In this document: positions 48,904-59,569 of the stretch, in pieces
Layout: each line of letters opens with the position of its first letter
Numbering within the stretch: position 1 is the stretch's first letter
NCBI RefSeq assembly: GCF_029227915.1
Contig: NC_079885.1
Location: 7,690,001-7,754,000 of the forward strand
Length of the DNA stretch: 64,000 nt
Direction of reading: 5' to 3'
Source of the DNA: Hydractinia symbiolongicarpus
Lineage: Eukaryota; Cnidaria; Hydrozoa; Anthoathecata; Hydractiniidae
The notes under the pieces: model-generated
Databases searched by the model: none
What the model was told of the DNA's origin: nothing
What the model saw: only the letters and a program-made list of their open reading frames with translations
Translations under genes and position numbers: made by a program

Positions 48904-50400
48904 CTACGGGCTTGTAACCTTTGGCAATAGAGGGATAGGCATGGATGTTGAGCCTGACGCAAGATTACAGCTGCCTTGGTTCCACGTAATTGAGTTCCTG
49001 GCTAGCCAAATGCAGAAGGATGCTTTCATACAAGTGTCGCCTAATTTCCGGACGGCGTGGAAAGCGTTTTTGTTTGGGAAACCCAATCCTTTTAAACAAA
49101 TTGCAACCGACCGAGAGTAATATCCAGGTGCACCCACTTCAAGTGCGAACAGATTTACTTGCCATCCATTATGCCCGATGATATTTATCAAAGGGATGTA
49201 CTTAGAGAGCTTTTTCGAGTGTCAGGTTTCCATGTTTTCACCACAAGGGCAAGTAAGTTCAATTAAAATAACGCGTTTGCTGTTGTTGGAATACAGGACA
49301 AGATCTGGTGTAAACGATGTTATTGCATTATGCCGCGGAAAAGTTCACCATTTAAATCTGAAAGAAATAACCAGTCAGTGGCAACATGCAAAAGGCCTAC
49401 CGGTTTTGATTTTTTGCTAGATGGGTGACGACTACATGCTTTAACAAACTTTATATAATTTAGGTGCTTTACAGAAGAGGAAATAGCTTTGGAAAATGTG
49501 GTGATCAACTGCGAAAGTTCGCGCAAGACAGAGTCGTGACGAAACGTAAATCTACCCTGTGTTAACCCTATTCGGTCCGGGGTTTTTCGAACATACTATG
49601 ACCGGGGGGGCGGATTCCGCCCCCCCTCAATAACTTTTCATAGGGTTGTTCAAATTGAATCAAACTTGGCACACTTATAGTACGTCATAAAAGGAACAAA
49701 ATGGCGCCAAAAAAATTTTGCTTGCGTCAGCACATTTTCTGTGACGTCATCAAAAGCTTAAAAATTGTTAAAAATGCCACTATCTGCTTAAAATATAATT
49801 ACTTTTGTTCTAGAGCGAATTTTTACATTCTGTTTGAAGTTTCTGAAAGCTAAATAAAAGTTATTTAACATATCTTCCGGTTTTTATATGGATCTGATAA
49901 AAAATTGCCAAAAATTGCCCGAAAATCCGTTTCTTTCCGATTTTCGGGTAGAGTCCGACAAAATCGGGAAATCGGATTAGTCACGTGTTCAAATTAATCA
50001 AAATGATTCTTCTTAATGAAACAAAGTTGTGTTGCAAGTTTCAAGTTCTAAGGATAATCCTAACAGGAGTTATTATATTTTCTCCATTATAAGGATTTCA
50101 TAGAGATTCTTAGGGGTAGTTTCGAGTAATGGCCAATATCAAAGCCTCTGAAAGGTATGGGACCTAAAAAATTTGCATGCAGGTGTCTAATAGATAAATG
50201 TTGAAACTCAGTAAGTATCATAGCCATATAACAAAGCAATCAGGAGTTATTAAAAAAAAACCGTCAGGGGGGGGCGGAATCCGCCCCCCCCCCCCGGACC
50301 GAATAGGGTTAAAGCCGTTTTGCAGGCCGCAAAATGTGAGCTAAATGCAGACTTGTTTTCAACAGAAACAGAAGGATTCGGTACAAATATGCCAACGCCC
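48904..50400 (-). pseudogene. Retroelement ORF C-terminal fragment split by a MITE
   Basis: Reading on the minus strand from right to left: CKTALTQGRFTFRHDSVLRE is assembled across the MITE (50313 side, then 49565 side). It continues as LSQLITTFSKAI, then after a frame change TPDLVLYSNNSKRVILIELTC, one stop, KKLSKYIPLINIIGHNGWQV and LFALEVGAPGYYSRSV, ending CSFCIWLARN-like near 49000. The P-D...I-E-L-T pattern suggests a PD-(D/E)XK nuclease-like domain at the end of a retroelement polyprotein. That family link is from memory of similar invertebrate and fish repeats. Several stops show decay. Confidence 0.5.
49566..50308. mobile_element. piggyBac-like MITE, TTAA target
   Basis: TTAA lies on both sides (49562-49565, 50309-50312). 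The ends are exact inverted repeats CCCTATTCGGTCCGGGG. A second inverted pair, GGGGGGGCGGATTCCGCCCC (49604-49625) and its partner near 50268-50290, lies just inside. CCCT ends with TTAA duplication fit piggyBac. No transposase. It interrupts the retroelement fragment above; joining the flanks restores that frame. Confidence 0.85.
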
Positions 50401-50720
50401 TTAATTACTCGGAGAAGGAAGAACTTCGTAGGTGTAGCTCAAACAGAACAACAACAGGTTTGGTGGCATAGCAAGCAAAGACTTCCAGGAGAGGCAAGAA
50501 TGAAAATTACAAAGTGCACGCACAATGATAAACTCGACCAGTTAAGTCTTAAAATTTAAATTCTAGAGGTTTTGCTCCTCTAAAGAATATGCTCATATAA
50601 AGGAACACAATTCTTCCTTTCTCCAAGGAGGTAATTGCCACAAAAATTAAACAAAGAAACAGACAGAGAGGGTAGGACAGGACTTCTGTAAAGGGTACAA
50701 GGTTTTCGACTCATATTCCT
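50400..50720 (+). repeat. Retroelement 3' tail, copy D
   Basis: A short frame end (KLDQLSLKI-stop) is followed by TAGAGGTTTTGCTCCTCTA (50564-50582), CCTTTCTCCAAGG (50616-50628) and TTTTCGACTCATATTCCTGA. The same order follows the Penelope-like ORF at 63370, so this is probably the 3' end of a related element. Confidence 0.55.
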
Positions 50721-50984
50721 GAACCAAGGTACCCAAAATGTCTATCTGATATAGCTTTCCCATCTGGTCCAACTTCCTTGCACTTGTAGTTGCAAAGCAC
50801 TGCTAATATCCTTTTCACCATCAATTTTCTTTTGCGGTCGCTGATACTACTTTTCTGTAAGAATGAGACTGTCTAAGAGAAGTTCCCTTAGGTTTAGGAC
50901 AGAGACCTATACCGCCATGGAGTACTGGTATGCTATTTAACCAATACGTCTGATCAATTAAATTTTTTTATGAGATAACAAAAC

Positions 50985-51670
50985 AGCAACCTGTAGTGAT
51001 TCGACTAGTCTAATGACTCTTATTTTAAGTGGTAGAGGTTAAACCCTCTAAAGACCTCTATGCAAAGCAAGATCTCCCTTTTACAAGGGTGGTACAACCA
51101 AGTTAATTGAAAAAGCAACCCTCTGGACAATACAAATATTGCAACAACAAAACAAAAAACATACATTGACATAAAACGTATATATATACAAATAAATAAA
51201 AACTATAAAAAGGTGGCTAACAACTACCTATGCGCCAGGACTTGTGAACCTGGCTGTAGCTTTACACATGTTACGGGATCCCAACACTCAGCCTTACACA
51301 GGTGATTGATATTTAGGACCAGCCTTGGTCTGGACCAGCCTGAGGTTACTGGGGTGATACGCGTGGGCGTAAAACCACGAAGACATGAAAGAGAAATTTC
51401 ACACCCCCTTGCAGAGCTTCTTACAAGAATAACTATGGGTACAGCATGATCATTAACCCTGTAGACCAAGAGAGCAAAGTTGGCCTCCCTACTGGACTGG
51501 GGTAAAAAATGGGGTCGTCGCACCCGAGTGAAAACTCTAGGTTCACGGTAGACTGCTTGTGACAGAAACAGCCGGGGTAATACAAAACTGCTAGGGAAAG
51601 ATAACCCTCCCCTTTTATGTGAATGTAAATCAGACAATTTTTAAATTTTGACAAAAAACAACACATACAC
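50985..51670 (+). repeat. Retroelement tail and downstream repeat, copy B
   Basis: This aligns in order to 46870-47650. Hairpins are TAGAGGTTAAACCCTCTA (51033-51050) and CCCTTTTACAAGGG (51076-51089). It is interrupted at its right end by the Kolobok element, beyond which the repeat resumes at 59509. Confidence 0.65.
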
Positions 51671-54600
51671 AGAAGAGTTATTTAAAGGTACTGTCCAGTA
51701 AAAATATAATAATAAAAAAGTAGCCTGAACTGAATTCAACTTACCTTATTTGTTGCGAAAATATAAGTAATTATCTTTCTAAAGTTTTACAACTCGCACA
51801 ACATTTCCAATATGTTTACAAATTTTTCATAGTGCACGTTTTGGAAAGCATGTTTATACTGAAGCGATTCTACATGAAAGGGAGGCTAAAATAATATTTT
51901 TGTTGTGACGTAAGCGTTGGGTTCCCGGCGAATCAAAACATTGTAAATAGAAAATGATTGTTTTACTCTGAAAATTATTGCCAGATTAAATTTAATTTTT
52001 GTAATATTTTACCCCCTTTTAAAAAAAATGTAGCAATTTATGAATACATAATTTCAAAGCATGCGACTCACTTTCAGAGATAGAACTTTATGTCCCTGTC
52101 CACACAAACAGAATGTCTGTCTACAAAAATTAAAGTAGATTATTTTAAAGCAGCTTTATTTTTTGTGCCGGAACTGAGACCAGACACGGATAATATCAGC
52201 CTTACAGAATTGGAATTGTATAAATCTGTGCCATGCGTTTGTCTCTGTCTTTGATAACGATACAATTTTAAAATGTCTTGGTGTGTTGTCGTCAACTGTT
52301 CAAGTAAAAGTAAGAAGAAAAAAAAGAAAAAGAAAAACGAGGAAAGTGCAAATGTTACTGAAACCGAGAAAAAAACCTTTTTTTCACTTCCAACTGATTC
52401 TAAAATGAGGTCAATTTGGCTAAGAAATATAAATCGTACAGCTTTACCTTCCATCGTGAAGGTCTGTTCGGACCATTTTGAAGAAAGTTGTTTTGACCCT
52501 TCGTGGGATATTCAAAATTCTTGTTCTCCGTATAAGAACCGGACTCAGAGGAGAAAACTTTTACCTACTGCCATTCCAACTATTTTTCCATATAAGGATA
52601 AGCCAAAAGAGCGGGAAACATCAACTCGTAGAAGGAAAATAAAAGAACATGAAGAGGTATGAACAACTTTTATTAGATCTGGTAATAGTTTGAAAAACGT
52701 TTTAAATTTCAGCAGTGAGCATTGAAGTTGTAGCCTTATTGTAGGTAATGGTAAGTAAAAATTTGATGGTGGTCTCGTTCGAAACATACTATTTCCATTT
52801 TTCTGTCATTAGATTGTAGGGCAAGCTATAGCCTCCTTAGATGCACCCGTTATTTTTCACCCGGTGGTATGTTCGTCGTCGTCTTTCGATGAACCTGAGC
52901 CATCATCATATTCGATCGGGTGCCAGGCTGTAGTAACCACGCGCAATTCATCTACCCAATATAAAGATTATTTACAGAGAAATATATCTACGCAGACATC
53001 CGTTGGAGTGGCCAATGCCCAAACGCAGACAACATCGTGCGATGGTGAAATGAAAAAATCAGATGCCACATGTCAATTCGAATTTCTTGACGAATCTGGT
53101 AATCATTTTTTGTAACATACCAAACTATCCGCTGTTGTTGTCATATGGTACACAATTTCACATTAATTTATGTTTTAGAGCTGGACTCATCGTCAGAAGA
53201 GGAAGAATAATGAAGGTTCGTACCGTACCGTGTAATTAGTTGCGGCGCATCGTACATATTGAATTACACCAATACTTGACATTTAGATATGTTATTTATG
53301 CTTGGCTTGTCCAATATATATAAAAGGCAAAATGAGGAGTCCGAAGTCGATATGGAGTACGACACAGACGATGAATGCCAAATGGTTGGTGAAGGCGATG
53401 ATGTTTTAGATGGAGATGAGGATACAGATGATAAAAGTGACAAAAACGATTCTTGGTTATTGAAATCTTTAAGAAGGTAATTAAAACCTAATAGGGGACT
53501 GGTCGGTCTACCATTTAGTCAAATGAAAAATATACAATGCTATTTACTTTTTAAGGTGCGAAAGAGACGATCCAGATTTCGTGAACGATTACAAAATAGA
53601 CGACGATACAGATACTGATAGCGTTTCAGAAGAAGGTTGTAGTAAGGAGACAGAACCTATTTATCGTCAGTCTACATTTATAGTGTTCAAATCGAGCCTT
53701 ATGGAGTTGTTAAAGTTTTGTAACAAGTGTGGTGCTGCACTTAATCAAGCACTGACAGAAGAGCACCAAAATATGGGAAGTCAATTGTCAAATCGTTTTC
53801 GGTGTGTCAAAGGTACAACTTCTTACCATTGTTGTACCCAGGTTTAATTTTAGAAAAAACTCGCATTTTATTTGAATAAAGGCACGTGAACTGTAATGTT
53901 TGCACATTCTTCATGTAGGATGCGAATATGTTTGGTCATCACAACCAAAATGGAAAGGAACCAAAGGTGTTGGCAACCTTCTTTTAACAGCTGCAATTGA
54001 ATTGTCGGGTTCATCTTTTCACAAAGTTCGTAGATTTGCAAATTTACTCAACTTGAAGTTTATCGGAAAATCGACATATTACGAACACCGTGGGAACTAT
54101 ATTTTTCCAGAAATAAATCGGGCATGGCTTAAAAATCAAGAGGAGCAGGTCGCGGAAATGTTGTAGAGTGGGAAGTCGTTGGAACTAGCTGTAGATGGGC
54201 AATGTGATTCACCAGGACATAACGCTACATACAGTACAGTTTCTGCGATGGACACACTCACCAACAAAATATTGAACTTTAAAATTGTCCATGTAAAGGT
54301 AATTTTCTTATTTGTAGTTATGTTTTGTCAATGATATATCCACTGTGTTTTTATAAATGTTTGGAACATTTGCAAGGTTTGTATAAATATTTAGGAAGTT
54401 TCCAGTTCCCAGGCGATGGAAAAGAAGGGCTTCATAGATTGTATCGACGAAATCCAAGAAGCAAAACATCTCCCAATCAGGGTCATTTCCACCGATAGGT
54501 ACGTACAGCATTATTGTTCGCAGTTTATAAAGTATGTAACGCAAATTATATAGTCCAGATTGTTTCTTTGAAGGCATGTATCCATAAAGAAATTATTGAG

Positions 54601-56842
54601 AACTGATGAAAAATACAAGACAATAATACACCAATTTGACCCCTGGCATATTGGGAAAGGCTGTTTGAAGAAGCTGATGAAGGCTTCGAAGACCAAAAGT
54701 AATGGATGGTTGATATCTTTCACTACATTCTTTCATTGTTACTTGCAACACAACCACATACATGCTCGCTTTTTACATTTAGATATGAAGATACTTGCTA
54801 GGTGGGCTCCAGCGGTTGTCAACCACCTTTATTGGTCGATAGCGACATGCGGAGGCAATGGAAAAGAGTTGGCCGAGCGGTTTACTTCAATCGTTCACCA
54901 CTCTGTCAACAGGCATGTTTTTCCACATAATCAGTTTTATAGAAAGTGTGACTATCCACCTCTATCTAATGAAGCTTTAAGCAGGAAGGAGTGGTTAGAC
55001 ATGGGTTCGGCAGCACACGCCAAGTTAATGAAAGTAGTAACGCAACCAGTATTGGTGAAAGATTTGGAGAAGATGACTGAACATGTCAACACAACTTTGC
55101 TTGAAGTATTTCACTCGTTAAAAATACGGTATTTGCCTAAATCCACTTTTTTCAAAATGGAAAAAATGATTGCTGGTACGCAGTTAGCGATTCTAGACCA
55201 CAACAACAACGTCAACCGTGAACAGGTAAAGTTAAGTTTTTATAGGATAAGAGTAAAAACATAAATTTATTTATTCATCCATATAAATATATACAGTTGA
55301 ACTCATGTAATTCGAACTCCTATAATTCGAAAACTCACTTAATTCGAACAGATTCTGTGGTCCCCTCAGAATTTACCTTGAAAACCTTACAAGAAAACTC
55401 CTATAATTCGAACCAATGTAATTAGAAAAATCATGTAAATCGAACAGATTTTCCGGTCCCATCAAGAAATTTTAATCATGTAATTCGAATTTTTTGAGTT
55501 TTTGAAGCTTACCAACTCGATAATTTGCAATCGAATGTTTTTTTTTTACATTCGATTGGAGCTCGTCCACTGCTTTTGGCTTCCATTTCTTATCAAGACA
55601 AGATGGGGAAAAGAAAGCATAAAGAACTCACTTTAAAAACAAAATATGAAGCTCTCCGTGACTTGGAGGATGGTATGTCCAATAAAGACGCATCCATCAA
55701 GTACTCCGTTCCAAGCAGCACCTTGTCAACATGGAAGAACAATAAAGAGAAGATATTCCTTGCTTTCAAAAACTCACTAAAACGCCAGAGAGTTAAGACT
55801 GACAAGTACGAAAAATTGAATCAATCGTTGTTGACTTGGTTTACCTCAATGCGTGGTAACAACATCCCAATTAATGGACCAATTTTAATCGAGAAAGCTC
55901 GTGAATTTGCCACAGCATTCAACTATGAAGATTTTTCAGCATCGAACGGATGGTTGAGAGGCTGGAGGGAGAGGTAATACTTACTTGTCTATTATGTTCT
56001 AACAGGGTTTATTCTAATATGAATGCTTTCATTCAATGCACATAAGGATAAAAACTTCCGTAAGTTCGATATTTGCAACATGATCTTTTTTTACTATTCA
56101 GATATGGAATCACATTCAAAGAATTATCTGGGGAGTCCGCAAAAGTAACAAGTAAGATGACAGCACCTTGGGAAGAAACTACCCTACCAACTATATTGGC
56201 CAGATATGAATTAAAAGACATCTTCAATGCCGATGAATTCGGCCTATTCTACCAAGCGCTACCATCAAAGTCTTATCACTTCAAAGGAAAACGCTGTTCC
56301 GGCGGAAAGCACAGCAAAGTGCGCCTAACAGGAATGGCTGCATCCAATGCTTTGGGCGAAAGGCTTCCAATGTTTGTGATTGGAAAGTCCGCGAAACCCA
56401 GATGTTTCAAAAACGTGAGAAATCTACCCTGTCGGTATCGCTTGCAAAAAAATCCTGGCTGGATGGAGTATTATTTGAAGAATGGGTTAGAGAATTAGAT
56501 CGTAAATTCGAGCCACAAGGAAGGAAGATTGTTTTAACAGTCGACAACTGTCCCGCACACCCAAACTTCACAGAGTTAAAGGCTGTAAATCTACAATTCC
56601 TGCCACCTAACACCACTTCTTGTACCCAACCTATGGATCAAGGAGTTATCAGGTAAAATTTCTTCAAAGTTACTCATTATTCTGTTGTTTGGAAATATTT
56701 ATTTCCCATTCATTGTTTTGAAGCCATTCCAGTGTTGTCAAAGAAAAAAGTTTGTTTGGTAACACTAGAATGTCTTCCAATTACTCTCTACCAAAACAAA
56801 ACCAAATCAAAAATTTTTTTTGGCATACTAAACTTAAGTAAA

Positions 56843-57290
56843 ATGGCAATAACTAATATTGCAGAAGTTGTTGAAGTTTGTAGGAAGAAGATTTCTTTGA
56901 GTTATGAAATTCCATTGTCCGTAGTAAGGCAATTCAAATGCGAGTCAATGGTTAAAGGGTATCACGCCTATATGAATGAATGGACACCAGTTATTGGTGA
57001 ATCTTTACAAACGCGTCCTGAACCTGAGAACGAAAGAGATAAATATGCAGTTGCTGTGACAAAAGACAAAAGTTGGTCATTTAAAAAAAGGAAAAACTGG
57101 TCGATATGCAAAAACAATCTTTTACTTTTTACGATCTAAATCAACTAATGCTGCTAATATTTCTGTCACTGGAAAAAGAGTCAACCTAGGAGATGGAGAA
57201 GGCTTACAAATACCATGCACGATTACATTTGAAGGAGAAGAAAAATACTTAGACATTCTTAAGAGAGAGTTGAATTCATGCCCCTTGTGA
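56843..57290 (+). pseudogene. HIRAN-like domain protein of Tigger copy 2, within transposase intron
   Basis: ATG 56843 (MAITNIAEVVEVCRKKISLS). The frame includes VKGYHAYMNEWTPVIGESL and EPENERDKYAVAV, then a one-base shift at about 57067, after which the expected VGHLKKGKTGRYAKTIFYFL, NISVTGKRVN and LQIPC follow to TGA 57288-57290. It is closely similar to the gene in Tigger copy 1 (shared GYH-x-Y, DKYAVAV, KGKTG-x2-AKTIFYFL, VTGKR, IPC). It lies wholly inside transposase intron 2 (56653-57437), same strand. HIRAN domains bind single-stranded DNA 3' ends in fork-remodelling proteins; the role in a transposon is unknown. Confidence 0.7.
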
Positions 57291-58086
57291 ATGTAATTAT
57301 ATTTTCTTAGAAGGAAAGAAATGTAATGATTCGAAGAAAAAACAATTGTTTCCAATTTATCGAATTATAATCCCCAGAGCTATCTCAAAAAATGGATCTT
57401 AATTCATTCTAATAGACTTTCATTTTTTTTTGTTCAGGTCTTTGAAGGCAAAATACCGATCACTGGTAATTCGAAGGATCTTGATAGCGTTAGACAAGAA
57501 GGCTGAACTACCGAAAACATCAATTCTTGAAGCCATGATAATGCTCAAGACGGCTTGGGATAATGTGTAGAGTGAAACAATCGTAAATTGCTTTCGAAAA
57601 TCAGGAATCTCGGAGGTTGCAAGGAATGGTGCTATGGATGAGAATGACGATCCTTTCAAAGATACGGAAAGTGACAAGAGCGATTCAGACGACGAAAATG
57701 ATGAAACGAATGTTGTAGAAGATTTGAATCAAGACCTAGACCGATTACGAAAGATTAGACCTGACATTGCACCTGACGATCTGGATGTCGAATCGTTCAT
57801 TGATATAGATTTCAATGTTGTTACTAATGAATCACGCCCATTGTCTGTCAAAGAAATCGTGGATATGTATAAAAATCCAGAAGTATAAGTCATCGATGAC
57901 GGCTCTTCAGACGACGAAAGTGCAGAGTGTCCTGATGATGAACCAATTCCACCCCCATCGCAAAATGAGATTGACGACGCAATCGAGACTCTCAAAAATA
58001 TGACCCTTTTCGAATCATCGAACGTCATCCCATTGATTCAGAAGATCTCCGAAGAGATTTCCAAGAAACGAGAGCAGAAAATGAAA

Positions 58087-58110
58087 CAATCAACAATCAA
58101 AGACTTTTTC
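58087..58110 (+). other. PIP box at C-terminus of Tigger copy 2 transposase
   Basis: QSTIKDFF, fitting Q-x-x-I-x-x-F-F, is followed by EKL and the stop. The motif is conserved with copy 1 although the sequences just before it differ. Confidence 0.75.
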
Positions 58111-58787
58111 GAAAAATTATGAATTTAGTATTTCATTGTTCTAACTCGAAAATACAAAAAATAGTTCGAAAGTAAACCTGGGAAAGACTTTTTTCATCGA
58201 ATTAGGTCAAAAATATGAAAACTCATCTAGTTCGAAACTCATGTAATTCGAACAAAATTCTCGGTCCCTTGAGAATTCGAATTACATGAGTTCAACTGTA
58301 TTTAGAAATACAGTATTGACGAGGAAGGTGCAAAGATACCGCTATTCAAAATCGCGTACTCTAAGCCAAATCGAAGATACGGAGCAAAAATTATAAAAGA
58401 AGATAAAAGTTATGACTACTTAACTTACATCATACGCAGAGTCTTAAAACGGTCTCTATGCATGCGGAAAGCTACAAAGAAAAGTCGTTTAAAACGAAAA
58501 TGTTCATTAAAGATTGCTCCAGAAAACCGACCAGCGAAAGAACAAATTATAGAAAATGCATTGAAATACAAACGCATTAAATAAATTGTGGTTTATGTAC
58601 TTTTATATTTCCTAGATAATTATAAACCTCGTTCCCAGTACCCCTATTCTATCCCTCTCAATTAGCAAACAAAAATAAATTGGTTCCAGGTTATTCATAA
58701 TCACACTTTGTATATATATATATATATTTTAACCAACTGTAAATATTTTGAAAAATGTGCAAACTCGTTTGCACTACAGCTTTCTGT

Positions 58788-59170
58788 TTATTTTTTAATA
58801 TAAAAAAGTACTGAGTGCGAGGTTGTTTTTAATTTACAATCAAGTATTCTCGTCGTCAACTTCATTTGTCCAAACAAATCAATTTCAGGTATTTCTTCAC
58901 CTTCTTTGAAGCCAGTATACACCCTATTCGGTTAAGGTCAAGGTAAGGTCAAATTATATAGGTACCCTGTAGCTGGAATTATTTTATAGTGTCCACCTCG
59001 TTACAGCACAAACACTCAACAGCTGAAGACATCCTCTCGCACTTTTCACATAAGCACCATTCACTGACATCTATATGTGTGCGAGAAGCAGCGGGTGATT
59101 CTGGTGCGTCCGCTTTATCGTCATTATAAGAGGGAATTTGTTGTTTGTTATTGGGTCGTTCTGGCTCAAA
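58788..59170 (-). pseudogene. P2X7 ballast-like cysteine-rich gene of Kolobok, internally deleted
   Basis: An exon at about 58997-59170 follows a good acceptor (GGATTTCAG) and reads FEPERPNNKQQIPSYND onward to WCLCEKCERMSSAVECLCCN. The WCxCxxCxxM...ECxCC pattern matches the start of the zinc-binding cytoplasmic ballast domain of P2X7 receptors. A second block at 58788-58923, after an AG acceptor, reads VYTGFKEGEEIPEIDLF; P2X7 itself ends in a Y-x-G-F-K motif. The middle of the domain is missing (only about 70 bp separate the blocks). AATAAA overlaps the stop. It is convergent with the transposase, 204 bp between ends. The upstream exon was not found. Confidence 0.6.
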
Positions 59171-59569
59171 CTGAAATCCAATTACGTTTACACTTGTTTG
59201 TGAACATAATTGATAAACGTAAAAAAATTCTGTTGGGAATAACATTAACTTTTTTTTCTTCATTTCTCTTTCTGCAACCCAAAGAATACGTCATTGCATA
59301 AATTGCGCATATTAATGTTTTTACCCAGTCCTTTTCCGCGTTCGAAGTTCAGTAAAGATGGCGATTGAGAATGGCATAGTCAAGTAAACAAATTCAGTTT
59401 AAACTTATGAAAGACAATTTTGGTTGTATTTAAATGCTTTTTTCTTTACTTTTGTACCGAGATGTAAGTAATATCAAGTTTTAATTTTTTACCGGACAGT
59501 ACCTTTAAATCGGATGGTGCAACTCTAACAACTGCTTTATCGTCACATCTTAACCATAAGCCACAGCTG

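Larger units (their letters stand above)
55603..58122 (+). pseudogene. Tigger/pogo transposase (copy 2), three exons, broken
   Basis: ATG 55603 (MGKRKHKELTLKTKYEAL). Exon 1 (to 55973) holds the CENP-B-type helix-turn-helix pair (SVPSSTLSTWKN; ASNGWLRGW). Exon 2 (56102-56652) holds the DDE_1 domain with NADEFGLF, VDNCPAHP and PMDQGVIR, again 30 residues between the last two aspartates. Exon 3 (57438-58122) holds the end of the catalytic region, an acidic tail and the C-terminal PIP box QSTIKDFF. Damage: a one-base shift in an A-run at about 56446, TAG near 57568 (DNV-stop-SET), and TAA at 57886. The introns split codons in matching phase, so the gene structure is real. Confidence 0.85.
55294..58298 (+). 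mobile_element. Tigger/pogo-type DNA transposon (copy 2), nested in Kolobok
   Basis: TA flanks both sides (55292-55293, 58299-58300). Ends are CAGTTGAACTCATGTAATTC and its inverse. Subterminal TAATTCGAA motifs repeat at both ends, a different core from copy 1 (TTATTCGAA), so the two belong to different subfamilies. It carries a three-exon transposase with a HIRAN-like gene inside the second intron, on the same strand. It landed five bases upstream of the Kolobok last exon. Confidence 0.92.
52273..58584 (+). pseudogene. Kolobok THAP-domain transposase, nine-block gene with stops
   Basis: Inferred exons: 52273-52656, 52813-53098, about 53180-53215, 53287-53476, 53556-53812, 53919-54298, 54395-54498, 54574-55225 and 58306-58584, all with GT-AG borders except the poorly defined third. 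Exon 1 is a THAP zinc finger (C4, C9, C-x2-H in VCSDHF, and AIPTIF near the end), which binds DNA. A zinc-ribbon-like CNKCG...RFRC follows. The catalytic-type region has LAVDGQCDSPGH, VISTDRHVSIKK and FDPWHIGK, probable DDE acidic residues. Stops: TAA in exon 3 (after EEEE) and TAG at 54164-54166. The last exon reads GAKIPLFKIAYSK onward. AATAAA overlaps the stop (58580-58585). The last intron holds the Tigger insertion. Confidence 0.8.
51686..59504 (+). mobile_element. Kolobok-type DNA transposon with nested Tigger
   Basis: The target duplication TTAA lies at 51682-51685 and 59505-59508. Ends are AGGTACTGTCC(A/G)GTAAAAA in inverted orientation. THAP-containing transposases with TTAA duplications define the Kolobok superfamily. 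The element carries a multi-exon THAP transposase on the plus strand and a convergent P2X7-ballast-like gene on the minus strand. Without the 3005-bp Tigger at 55294-58298 it would be about 4.8 kb. The paralogous repeat at 47651-47725 shows the site without the insertion. Confidence 0.88.

Noticed and set aside
52140-52454. Minus-strand frame opposite the THAP exon
   Set aside because: It is the reverse of the lysine-rich THAP region (poly-F run) and is not conserved.
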